Below are positions 33,603 to 40,506 of a DNA stretch of 43,002 nucleotides, piece after piece (the first letter of the stretch is position 1; every line of letters starts with the position of its first letter). Under the pieces are notes generated by a model, which was given only the letters and a program-made list of their open reading frames with translations, did not search any database and was not told the DNA's origin. Origin of the DNA: Lachnospiraceae bacterium (GTDB lineage Bacteria; Bacillota; Clostridia; Lachnospirales; Lachnospiraceae); NCBI GenBank assembly GCA_910574195.1, contig CAJTBF010000020.1, forward strand, positions 1 through 43,002, read 5' to 3'. The position numbers were made by a program, and so were the translations under genes.

Positions 33603-35996
33603 TTATCGCAGAGCTTCCATCATTGATAACTTGCTTTGCTGCTTTAAGGCTCCTGTTGTAATCAGCACACTACATAAAATAACAATCGCACAATACAAGA
33701 TTGTAATACCCAATGGAAATTGATAATTCAAATAGTTAATTAGGTTGTTTTTCAAAAATGAGCAAAGAACATATCCAATTCCTCCACCAATTATCACAGA
33801 TAATACAAGTCCAATACCAACTACGATCAATCCCTCTTTATGAACCATCACGGATAATTGTTTTTGAGACATTCCCACTGAACGCATGAGAGAAAACTCC
33901 TTGCGCCTTACAATAATTCCCGTCAAAATTGTATTTAGCAAATTCATCACAGAAAAACAACCAATTAAAACAATGGCTATTGCAAGGGCTAACTGTGTTC
34001 CCTGCAAGAAGTTTTCATTTTGGGCAATCGCAGCAGAAAGCGAATCAATACTCAGTCGTGGATTATCTGATATGATTTGGTCTATTTCATTTTCTGCTTG
34101 CTGTTCAAAAGAATCCTCTACGCAAATTACATACTGATATGTTAAATTGCTGTGTGCAATTTTTTGCATTGAATCAACCGGCAATAACAGCATATCTATT
34201 TTATCGCCATTATTTCCAATCTTACTTTCGTCAAGAACTGCCGCAATCTCAAATTCCAGATTCTTCGTATGCTCCCCATCAAAAATCTTTAGGGGTACCG
34301 ACGAGCCGACTTCTGGACGAATACCAAAATACTTCTCAAAGTCATTCGGCCGGCCAATAACCATCTGATTTTCAGTTGCCATTTGCTCATAATCTGATAT
34401 TTCTCCATTTAAGATACAGCTTTGCAGCAAAGTCATATCTGCTTTCTCAAATCCTACAATTTCAGCATCTGATTCCATTGCTTGCAAATCATAGGAAACT
34501 GGTAGATGCTGATCGTTCATAATCCTTTGCACACCTGATAATTGTGAGAGTTCTTTTTCCACTTCCTCCGTAAAAGGACTTGATTTCTGTAAAATCTCCA
34601 AAGGATTTTCCATTAGCTCCTGATTTGAGATTCTTAAAATGAACTGTCCTCTTGCAAACCCAGATAAAGACATATCTTTTGCATTTATAGAAGAAAGGAC
34701 AGAAGATAAGCCTAACAGTAAAACGCCAGTCAAGACAAGAGAGGCGACTGTCAGTATATTTTTTTTCTTATAACGCAGAGCTTGATTTACTGCCAAAGAC
34801 CCCGGCGTTAGTTTGTGCTGCCTATGTTTACATTTGGGTTGATTATTTTGTTCATAGCGGGAAGCCTCTATGGGTGAAACGGTCGCGGCAATTTTAGCAG
34901 GTTTTTTGATGGACAGGCGCACAGTGGCATAGGTTAACGCAACAACAATCGGGCATATCCATAGCACATTCCATAATTCAAATCCATGCGGAATTAAAAT
35001 ATAAGCCACTACAATTCCCGCAATTAGTCCAATAGGAATTGCAGGTAACATCAGCAAAGTTCCCTCCCTAAGAACAAGTCTTTGAATCTGTTTTGCTGTC
35101 ATCCCTATTGTGCGAAACTGTCCATATTCTTTAATTGAATTGATAATGGAAATATAGAAAATATTGTATATTACCAAAATACCAGCGATTACGATAACAA
35201 CCAGCCCAGCAACGGCCGCCATAACCATCAATACCGAAGGCTGGCTAAGATTCAAATATGCTTCATTATAAGAAGGAGTCGCTTTACAACCTGCATCAGC
35301 CGCTATCTCTGATATTAAGTTTTTTACATCCTCAGAGTTCGTCTTTGCATCTAAATTTACACGAAGCATTACTGCCGGTGAAAAGTTATTCCATCCATCC
35401 ATTTTTAAGAAATATTCTTCAGAAACCATAGCTGCATATAATGAGCGGTCAGTGCCTTTAGCCCCTGTTTTCAAGTATCCTGTTATAATAAAGGATTTTT
35501 CCTCGCCGTTGTTTGGGTCTGGCAATAAAATGGTATCTCCAATTTTTGCATTTATCTTCTGCCGAATTAAGTATTCTTGTTCAATCAGTATTTCATTATC
35601 TTTCTCTGGCATTTTCCCCTCGGAAACAGATAGCCCATTTAATGTAAGTGCATCATTGTTGGAATACGAAATATTAAGACGATCGTTTCCAGATTTAACA
35701 CTACCAATAGAAGCTGTGAATCCGCATAAATCCACTCGCACATCATCAGACAATTTTTGATATTGTTCTTTTTCTATGCTGGAAATAAGAGCATGATAGG
35801 AACCCGTAATGTTATTACCTCCATTTTGATTCACTGTAATAATTCCAGAAACCAGAAGCAATACAGACGCCATCAAAAATGTTGCTAATGAAATTGCAAT
35901 AATCGTAAAAATCTTCTTCAAACGCTCTTTCTTTAATTGAGCAGACGCTAATTTTTTAATAATAGCGCTGGTATCATTCTCAAAAGGCCATGTCAT
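33603..35996 (-). CDS. FtsX/MacB-type ABC transporter permease
   Basis: A 797-residue permease with a first membrane helix at about 28-50, an extracellular MacB-like domain (about 55-235), and a first FtsX domain with three helices (about 255-370). After a cytoplasmic link and another helix (about 410-435) come a second extracellular domain and a final FtsX domain (about 675-790). SIINSIKEYGQFRTIGMTAK and RRKEFSLMRSVGMSQKQLSV are the two typical coupling motifs. The family exports or senses peptides and lipids. It is AT-rich while the ATPase 15 bases upstream is GC-rich, so it was probably exchanged as a block. Confidence 0.9.
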   Translation of the reverse strand: MTWPFENDTSAIIKKLASAQLKKERLKKIFTIIAISLATFLMASVLLLVSGIITVNQNGGNNITGSYHALISSIEKEQYQKLSDDVRVDLCGFTASIGSVKSGNDRLNISYSNNDALTLNGLSVSEGKMPEKDNEILIEQEYLIRQKINAKIGDTILLPDPNNGEEKSFIITGYLKTGAKGTDRSLYAAMVSEEYFLKMDGWNNFSPAVMLRVNLDAKTNSEDVKNLISEIAADAGCKATPSYNEAYLNLSQPSVLMVMAAVAGLVVIVIAGILVIYNIFYISIINSIKEYGQFRTIGMTAKQIQRLVLREGTLLMLPAIPIGLIAGIVVAYILIPHGFELWNVLWICPIVVALTYATVRLSIKKPAKIAATVSPIEASRYEQNNQPKCKHRQHKLTPGSLAVNQALRYKKKNILTVASLVLTGVLLLGLSSVLSSINAKDMSLSGFARGQFILRISNQELMENPLEILQKSSPFTEEVEKELSQLSGVQRIMNDQHLPVSYDLQAMESDAEIVGFEKADMTLLQSCILNGEISDYEQMATENQMVIGRPNDFEKYFGIRPEVGSSVPLKIFDGEHTKNLEFEIAAVLDESKIGNNGDKIDMLLLPVDSMQKIAHSNLTYQYVICVEDSFEQQAENEIDQIISDNPRLSIDSLSAAIAQNENFLQGTQLALAIAIVLIGCFSVMNLLNTILTGIIVRRKEFSLMRSVGMSQKQLSVMVHKEGLIVVGIGLVLSVIIGGGIGYVLCSFLKNNLINYLNYQFPLGITILYCAIVILCSVLITTGALKQQSKLSMMEALR

Positions 35997-36010
35997 AGCC
36001 TGCCACCTCC

Positions 36011-36676
36011 TTACTCCACAATCTTTCCGTCCTCAATGCGGACAATCCGATCTGCAAGACGGGCTATGTCGTCATTGTGGGTAATCATCACAACGGTTTG
36101 CCGGAACTCCGCACTGGTGCGCTTGATAAGCCCCAGCACCTCGGCGCTGGTCTTGCTGTCAAGGTTGCCGGTCGGCTCGTCGGCCAGCACAATAGCCGGT
36201 TTGGTAATCAAGGCGCGGGCAATCGCCACACGCTGCTGCTGGCCGCCGGAAAGATTGTTCGGCATATTTTTCAGTTTATCTTCCAGCCCCAGCAGGTGAA
36301 CAATCTCGTCCAAAAATTTCTGATCCACCGTGTCCCCGTCCAGCTCCACCGGCAGGACGATGTTCTCATACACATTCAGGATAGGAACAAGGTTATAGTT
36401 CTGGAAGATAAAGCCAATGTTGCGGCGGCGGAAGATGGTGAGCTGTTCGTCGTTCATTTTCGACAGCTCTTTGTCCCGGACAATCACATTGCCGGAAGTA
36501 GGGGTGTCCAGCCCGCCCATCATGTGAAGCAGGGTAGACTTGCCGCTGCCGGAGGTTCCCACAACGGCCACAAATTCGCCGTCATTTACGGAGAAGTTCA
36601 CGCCGTCAAGGGCGCGGGTGATATTTGGCTCTGTGCCGTAATACTTTTTCAGATCAATCGTCTGCAAAACGCTCAT
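36011..36676 (-). CDS. ABC transporter ATPase (LolD/MacB type)
   Basis: A 221-residue ATPase. Walker A GTSGSGKSTLLHMMGG, Q-loop FIFQNYNLVPILNVYEN, signature LSGGQQQRVAIARAL, Walker B IVLADEPTGNLDS and H-loop MITHND are intact. The ATG at 36676 follows AAGGAG; the longer in-frame start at 36805 would run through the operator sites and is rejected. It has its own promoter with a site shared with the response-regulator gene. Partner of the permease 15 bases downstream. Confidence 0.93.
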   Translation of the reverse strand: MSVLQTIDLKKYYGTEPNITRALDGVNFSVNDGEFVAVVGTSGSGKSTLLHMMGGLDTPTSGNVIVRDKELSKMNDEQLTIFRRRNIGFIFQNYNLVPILNVYENIVLPVELDGDTVDQKFLDEIVHLLGLEDKLKNMPNNLSGGQQQRVAIARALITKPAIVLADEPTGNLDSKTSAEVLGLIKRTSAEFRQTVVMITHNDDIARLADRIVRIEDGKIVE

Positions 36677-36718
36677 ACTCAAAACTCCTTTCAAGGCTTT
36701 CTGCCTGTTGATAAGGCT

Positions 36719-36806
36719 ATTGTAAAACCCAAATGTCCGCGAAATGTTACAGCGGCCAAAAAATTTCATTGAAAATCGGGGTGAAATGTTACAACGCTCG
36801 GACATT
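36719..36806 (-). promoter_or_regulatory. Promoter of the ABC genes with two operator copies
   Basis: On the minus strand the -10 box is TACAAT (36724-36719). A 22-bp site at 36731-36752 (core TGTCCGCGAAATGTTACA) begins 6 bases upstream of the -10 and covers the -35 position. A second copy (36785-36806, core TGTCCGAGCGTTGTAACA on the minus strand) lies further upstream in the opposite orientation. The same site stands before the response-regulator gene at identical spacing. Confidence 0.65.
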
Positions 36807-36853
36807 TCAAAAAAATTTACGGCGGGCAGCCGGAAATGGCCGTCCGCCGCGTT

Positions 36854-37885
36854 CTATTTTGTAGGCAGCATAATGGAAAATTCCGAACCCTTGCCCGGCT
36901 CCGAAACCACTTTGATATAGCCGCCCTGCCGCGTTACGATCTCGCGGGCCAGATACAGGCCAATGCCCACGCCCTGCTGTTCGTGTACTTCTTCCTCACG
37001 ATAGAAGCGCCGGAAGATGGCGGCCTGATTGCTTTCGGAAATGCCCTTGCCGGTGTCGGTCACTTTGATCTCCACATACATTTCCCACAGCACCACCGAC
37101 ACCGTGATTTTCCCGCCTGCCGGGGTGTACTTCACCGCATTGTCCAACAGGTTAAAGAGGGCTTCGGATGTCCATTTGCTGTCATGGGAAACGGCCAAAT
37201 CCTCCGGGCAGTCCACGGACACGGCGATTTCTTTTTTCTCCGCTGCATATACAATCCCACTCATAGCCTGCGCTACGGTATCAAAAAGGTGGCCAGGTTT
37301 CTTATCCAACTGGATCACGCCCGTTTCCAGCCGGGAGGTTTTCACAAGGGCCTGAAAGAGAAAGTCCAGCTTATCCGTCTGGCTGCGGATTCCCCGGATA
37401 AAGTCAGTACGCTCCGCCTCGGTCATAGGCTTTTCCAGCAGGGTGTCCGTCGCCATTTTCAGGTTGCTTACCGGCGTTTTCACCTGATGGGAAATATCCG
37501 ATACAAGGGTCTGTAACTCCTGCCGTTCCTCGTCCACAAGAAGGCGGTTCTCCTGCATGATCTGATAAAGCCTTGCCAGCCGGTGTCCGATTCTGGCAAA
37601 CTGGGTTTCGCTGTCCTCTGGCCGCTGGGGCGCTTCATTTCCGGCGATCATGTGGTCTAAGGTCTGGCACAGGTCAGCGGTAAACTGCGACAGCCGCTTT
37701 CCAAACGCCTGCGTCAGTACAAAAATCCCCACAAAGGCGCACAGCAGCAGCGCCCCGCCCGTCAGCAGCACCGCCGTCTGTTTTGTCACAAAAAACAGGG
37801 CTATGGTGATCCCGGACATGGAGAGGGCAAGCCCTATTGCCACCCGGCCAAACAGCCGCCTTACCGAGAGGTTTTGAAACTTCAT
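36854..37885 (-). CDS. Sensor histidine kinase with a minimal extracellular loop
   Basis: A 343-residue kinase. Two membrane helices (about 14-33 and 39-58) are joined by only about five residues, as in kinases that sense within the membrane or through a partner transporter. The H-box DISHQVKTPVSNLK has His133. The ATPase domain has NLLDNAVKYTPAGG, DTGKGISE and GVGIGLYLAREI. The ATG at 37885 overlaps the response-regulator stop (ATGA); the frame upstream to 37906 is not used. With the adjacent transporter it fits the peptide-sensing BceRS-like pattern. Confidence 0.92.
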   Translation of the reverse strand: MKFQNLSVRRLFGRVAIGLALSMSGITIALFFVTKQTAVLLTGGALLLCAFVGIFVLTQAFGKRLSQFTADLCQTLDHMIAGNEAPQRPEDSETQFARIGHRLARLYQIMQENRLLVDEERQELQTLVSDISHQVKTPVSNLKMATDTLLEKPMTEAERTDFIRGIRSQTDKLDFLFQALVKTSRLETGVIQLDKKPGHLFDTVAQAMSGIVYAAEKKEIAVSVDCPEDLAVSHDSKWTSEALFNLLDNAVKYTPAGGKITVSVVLWEMYVEIKVTDTGKGISESNQAAIFRRFYREEEVHEQQGVGIGLYLAREIVTRQGGYIKVVSEPGKGSEFSIMLPTK

Positions 37886-38574
37886 TTTGCCTCGCCTCCC
37901 GTCCATTGATACCCCATGCCGTAAACAGTCTTGATGTAGGGTGCGCCGCCGTCAGATTCAATCTTGCTGCGAATCCGGCTGATGGAGGTTGTCAGGGTGT
38001 GTTCGTCCACAAACCTCTCGTCTATATCCCACAGCTTTTCCAAAAGCTGCCCACGGGTCAGCACTTGCCGGGGATTTTTGCGGAACAGGTTCAGCATTTT
38101 ATACTCCATCGGGGATAGGGTCAGGGGCTTGCCGTTTAGGGACGCCGTCTGCTCCGAGAAGTCCAGAAACAGCCGCCCGTCGTCGTAAATGTCCTTGGCC
38201 GGTTTGTGGTGTTCCAGCATAGCGAACATGGCTTTGATTTTTCGCTGCAAGGCCCCGATCACAAAGGGCTTTGTGATGTAGTCCACCGCGCCCACCTCAT
38301 AGCCCCGTATCTGGTCGCTCTCCTGATCGTTGGCGGTCAGGAATATTACGATGGTGTCCGGGTGCTGGGGCTTTATCAGCTTGCACAGCTCAAAACCGTT
38401 CCCATCTGGCAGGTTAATGTCCAACAGCACTAAATCAAATTCCCGCTGGCGGATGGCGTCGGCTGCGGTTCTGGCATTTAGAGTAGAAGTCACGCCGTAG
38501 CCGTCTGCGGTCAGGTTATAGGCTAACATCTTATTCAAAAAACTGTCGTCCTCGACAATTAAAATCTGCTTCAT
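37882..38574 (-). CDS. OmpR-family response regulator
   Basis: A 230-residue regulator. The receiver domain has VEDD (Asp9/Asp10), phospho-acceptor Asp52 in LVLLDINLPDG, Thr in FLTAND and Lys in DYITKPF. The C-terminal winged helix has LTLSPMEYKMLNLF, RGQLLEKLWD, the recognition helix DEHTLTTSISRIRSKI and GMGYQW. ATG 38574 follows GGAAGTGAGGA. It probably binds the 22-bp sites before its own gene and before the ABC genes. Gene order is regulator, kinase, ATPase, permease, small membrane protein. Confidence 0.95.
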   Translation of the reverse strand: MKQILIVEDDSFLNKMLAYNLTADGYGVTSTLNARTAADAIRQREFDLVLLDINLPDGNGFELCKLIKPQHPDTIVIFLTANDQESDQIRGYEVGAVDYITKPFVIGALQRKIKAMFAMLEHHKPAKDIYDDGRLFLDFSEQTASLNGKPLTLSPMEYKMLNLFRKNPRQVLTRGQLLEKLWDIDERFVDEHTLTTSISRIRSKIESDGGAPYIKTVYGMGYQWTGGEAK

Positions 38575-38602
38575 ATCCTCACTTCCTTTGCTTTTTGCAG
38601 AT

Positions 38603-38636
38603 AGTATAACAGGCAAATGTCCGAGAATTGTTACAA
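38603..38636 (-). promoter_or_regulatory. Promoter and operator of the two-component system
   Basis: On the minus strand the -10 box is TATACT (38608-38603). The operator at 38615-38636 (core TGTCCGAGAATTGTTACA on the plus strand) begins 6 bases upstream and covers the -35 region, which lacks a good -35 box. This fits activation by the response regulator. Confidence 0.65.
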
Positions 38637-38694
38637 GGACAAATATATTTATCATTTTACAGCTTTTTTATGTGTACTGCAATTTTATAAAAGA

Positions 38695-38726
38695 AAGGAC
38701 AGCAGTATCATCAAATTGCTGTCCTT
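38695..38726 (-). terminator. Terminator after the broken XRE gene
   Basis: AAGGACAGCA (38695-38704) pairs perfectly with TGCTGTCCTT (38717-38726), 12-base loop. On the minus strand TTTCTTTTATAAAA follows. It separates the XRE/ICE genes from the two-component promoter. Confidence 0.75.
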
Positions 38727-38785
38727 GCGGTTTATTATAGCTGGTAGTGTATAAGCGTGGGTTCATCATATTTGGTGTGGTATCT

Positions 38786-38923
38786 TTAACTATGGGAAAC
38801 TCCTGTTTCCCATTTAGAGACTGCTCTATTGGTAATATTTAATTTTTCAGCCAACTGCATTTGCGTAAGCCCTTTTTCTTTTCGACAGGCTGATATAAAT
38901 TTTCCTATCATTTCTTGTTCCAT
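38786..38923 (-). pseudogene. XRE-family regulator, truncated after the helix-turn-helix
   Basis: 45 residues from an ATG with an excellent AGGAGGTGG site. The sequence is a standard XRE domain (IGKFISACRKEKGLTQMQLA, then NRAVSKWETGVSHS) that stops where a full regulator would continue with another helix and a C-terminal domain. The tail after WETG reads out of register with the usual G-x-S-x-P-D, suggesting a frameshift or recombination. It may still make a short DNA-binding peptide, but I treat it as a remnant. Confidence 0.6.
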
Positions 38924-39020
38924 GTTCCACCTCCTGGCAGTTATTTTACAAGCTAAAAACAGATTGTGAAACGAACTAACAGTTGATTGCACCCAATTCA
39001 ACCATCAGTTGATTAGGTAA

Positions 39021-39263
39021 TTATTTTGTATTTTCTTTTATGACTTTTTTACTATTTTTATATAAAGAGAATGTTATAAAAAATACTAATGATGGTGGAA
39101 CGATTAATTTTACTGGGCTTTCATTAACTATAAACTTAACTGGGCTATCGTCACCCATTATAGTACACATTACACCTGCTATAAATATAAACGCTGATAT
39201 AATGGATAGAGCCAAAAATAAATTTTTCTTCATTCTTGTTTTCTTTAAATTAAGCATTTTCAT
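39021..39263 (-). CDS. Small two-helix membrane protein, unknown function
   Basis: An 80-residue protein with a basic N-terminus, a membrane helix at about 13-36 (FLALSIISAFIFIAGVMC), a polar stretch with a repeated SPVKxIV, a second helix at about 55-69, and a Lys-rich end. AGGAG lies a few bases before the ATG at 39263; a GTG at 39266 and an ATG at 39257 are alternatives. It lies 97 bases upstream of the broken XRE gene on the same strand, which could be its former regulator. No family is recognised. Confidence 0.5.
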   Translation of the reverse strand: MKMLNLKKTRMKKNLFLALSIISAFIFIAGVMCTIMGDDSPVKFIVNESPVKLIVPPSLVFFITFSLYKNSKKVIKENTK

Positions 39264-39317
39264 CACACTCCTAAATTACTGTTTTTACTTGATTTTGACT
39301 TCATTACAAGTTCATAA

Positions 39318-39357
39318 TTCATCGGCTCTGCGTCTTATGCGTCTGGCTCTTTGATGA
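39318..39357 (-). repeat. 40-bp direct repeat: 3' end of a KTR gene (copy 1)
   Basis: Matches 39960-39999 at 37 of 40 positions. On the minus strand it reads the last codons of a Cys-rich KTR gene (IIKEPDA then stop) with no gene body before it. It is therefore a leftover 3' end on the far side of the XRE gene. Confidence 0.7.
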
Positions 39358-39390
39358 TAATTCGCATGAATATAGTAAGTTCAACGATTT

Positions 39391-39831
39391 CTAATATTTC
39401 TTATAGATGTATTCTGTGAAAATCCGATAAAAGCAATAAACAATCCATACCATCCAAGTTATTTCCCACTTTTGTGTTATTATACTAATCAATAAATAAA
39501 GGACAGCGACAGTAATAGCGATAATCCAATTCGATATTTTTTTCTTCTTGCTTATTTCATTCTTTGATACTTTCACAACATCTGATAACAAGTTCTCATA
39601 CTCGTTAGCATCGCCGTTTTCTATCCTTTCGCCCTTGAATAATTCCGCTATGGTAATCCCCAAAGATGTAGCTAATGGCTCAATAAGAGATACATCTGGA
39701 AATCCAATCCCTCGTTCCCATTTTGAAATAGCTGCACTTGATACTCCTAATTCGTTAGATAAATCCTGCTGAGTACGATTTTGTTCTTTTCTGATAGCAG
39801 CAATCAAGCTGCCTGTTTTTTGAGCATTCAA
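39391..39831 (-). CDS. XRE-family regulator with C-terminal membrane helices
   Basis: A 146-residue protein. The N-terminal helix-turn-helix is complete (TGSLIAAIRKEQNRTQQDLS, GVSSAAISKWERGIGFPDVS, then LEPLATSLGITIAELFKGER-like). A charged linker (SKNEISKKKKI) leads to two hydrophobic helices (about 100-115 and 120-137). Membrane-tethered XRE regulators of this kind occur in Firmicutes mobile elements; the target is unknown. AT-rich codons differ from the GC-rich two-component genes. It is flanked by the two 40-bp KTR-end repeats. Confidence 0.8.
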   Translation of the reverse strand: MNAQKTGSLIAAIRKEQNRTQQDLSNELGVSSAAISKWERGIGFPDVSLIEPLATSLGITIAELFKGERIENGDANEYENLLSDVVKVSKNEISKKKKISNWIIAITVAVLYLLISIITQKWEITWMVWIVYCFYRIFTEYIYKKY

Positions 39832-39959
39832 TTTTTACACCCTCTTTCTGCCTCTTATATTACCACAAGAAATACTATATTCAACAAACGCTCCGTTGAA
39901 ATGGTAAACGCTACATTGAATTTCTGATAAAAAACCGATAATGTGTGGTTTCTCACTTG

Positions 39960-39999
39960 TTCATTGGCTCTGTGTCTTATACGTCTGGCTCTTTGATGA
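39960..39999 (-). repeat. 40-bp direct repeat (copy 2), overlapping the KTR gene 3' end
   Basis: Partner of 39318-39357, in direct orientation; the last 8 codons of the intact KTR gene and its stop lie inside. The 602 bases between the copies hold the XRE gene, which suggests a cassette added at this spot. Confidence 0.7.
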
Positions 40000-40150
40000 C
40001 GGTTACTTGTAAATCCTTTACTTCAATCAAAGTTTTCTGCTTGCACTTCGGGCAGTAGAGAGGATAATTTTTCAAAACCGTATCTTTCCGCATTTTGTCA
40101 CGAGTTTTATTACCACATATAGGACATAATATCCATTCACATTTTTTCAT
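39977..40150 (-). CDS. Cys-rich KTR domain protein (ICE accessory)
   Basis: 57 residues: MKKCEWILCPICGNKTRDKM, then KNYPLYCPKCKQKTLIEVK and the tail VTVIKEPDV. Two C-x-x-C pairs (CPIC and CPKC) form a likely zinc ribbon, and the GNKTR motif gives the family its name (Cys_rich_KTR). Such genes are frequent in Tn916-related ICEs, often next to cargo; the function is unknown. It lies divergent from the adhesin gene at the ICE left side. Confidence 0.85.
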   Translation of the reverse strand: MKKCEWILCPICGNKTRDKMRKDTVLKNYPLYCPKCKQKTLIEVKDLQVTVIKEPDV

Positions 40151-40395
40151 AAATTCACTCCACTAAAAATAATTTTCTTTTTTTGCAATTCCTTTGCTTA
40201 AATACATTTTTTTAAAAATGAAAAACACAATAAAAATCTGATTATCCGCTAAAACACAGTATCTATCAGCATTTTCAAGGAAACAAACACATCAATTTAC
40301 TACTTATTTACTACCAACGAATGAGCCTTGATACGCAAGTTTTCCTAGATATGCAAAGATATGGTACAGCACATCAGTATTGAAACAAGAAAAAA

Positions 40396-40471
40396 ATGGA
40401 ATATTTTATAGACTATGGAACGCCTAACATGACGTTCCTTTTCTATTTCCAGCCGTTCTTATTGGACGGCT
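40396..40471 (+). promoter_or_regulatory. Two-hairpin leader of the adhesin gene
   Basis: In the 356-base gap before the adhesin gene, GGAACG (40417-40422) pairs with CGTTCC (40433-40438), followed by TTTTCTATTT. Then AGCCGT (40451-40456) pairs with ACGGCT (40466-40471), followed by ATTTTATTA. Both sit inside a short reading frame (from ATG 40396) that is in frame with the adhesin. This could be an attenuator with a leader peptide. The remaining 245 bases (40151-40395) are AT-rich, and I see nothing firm in them. Confidence 0.4.
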
Positions 40472-40506
40472 ATTTTATTACCCAAAATGAAAGGAGCATT
40501 AGATTT

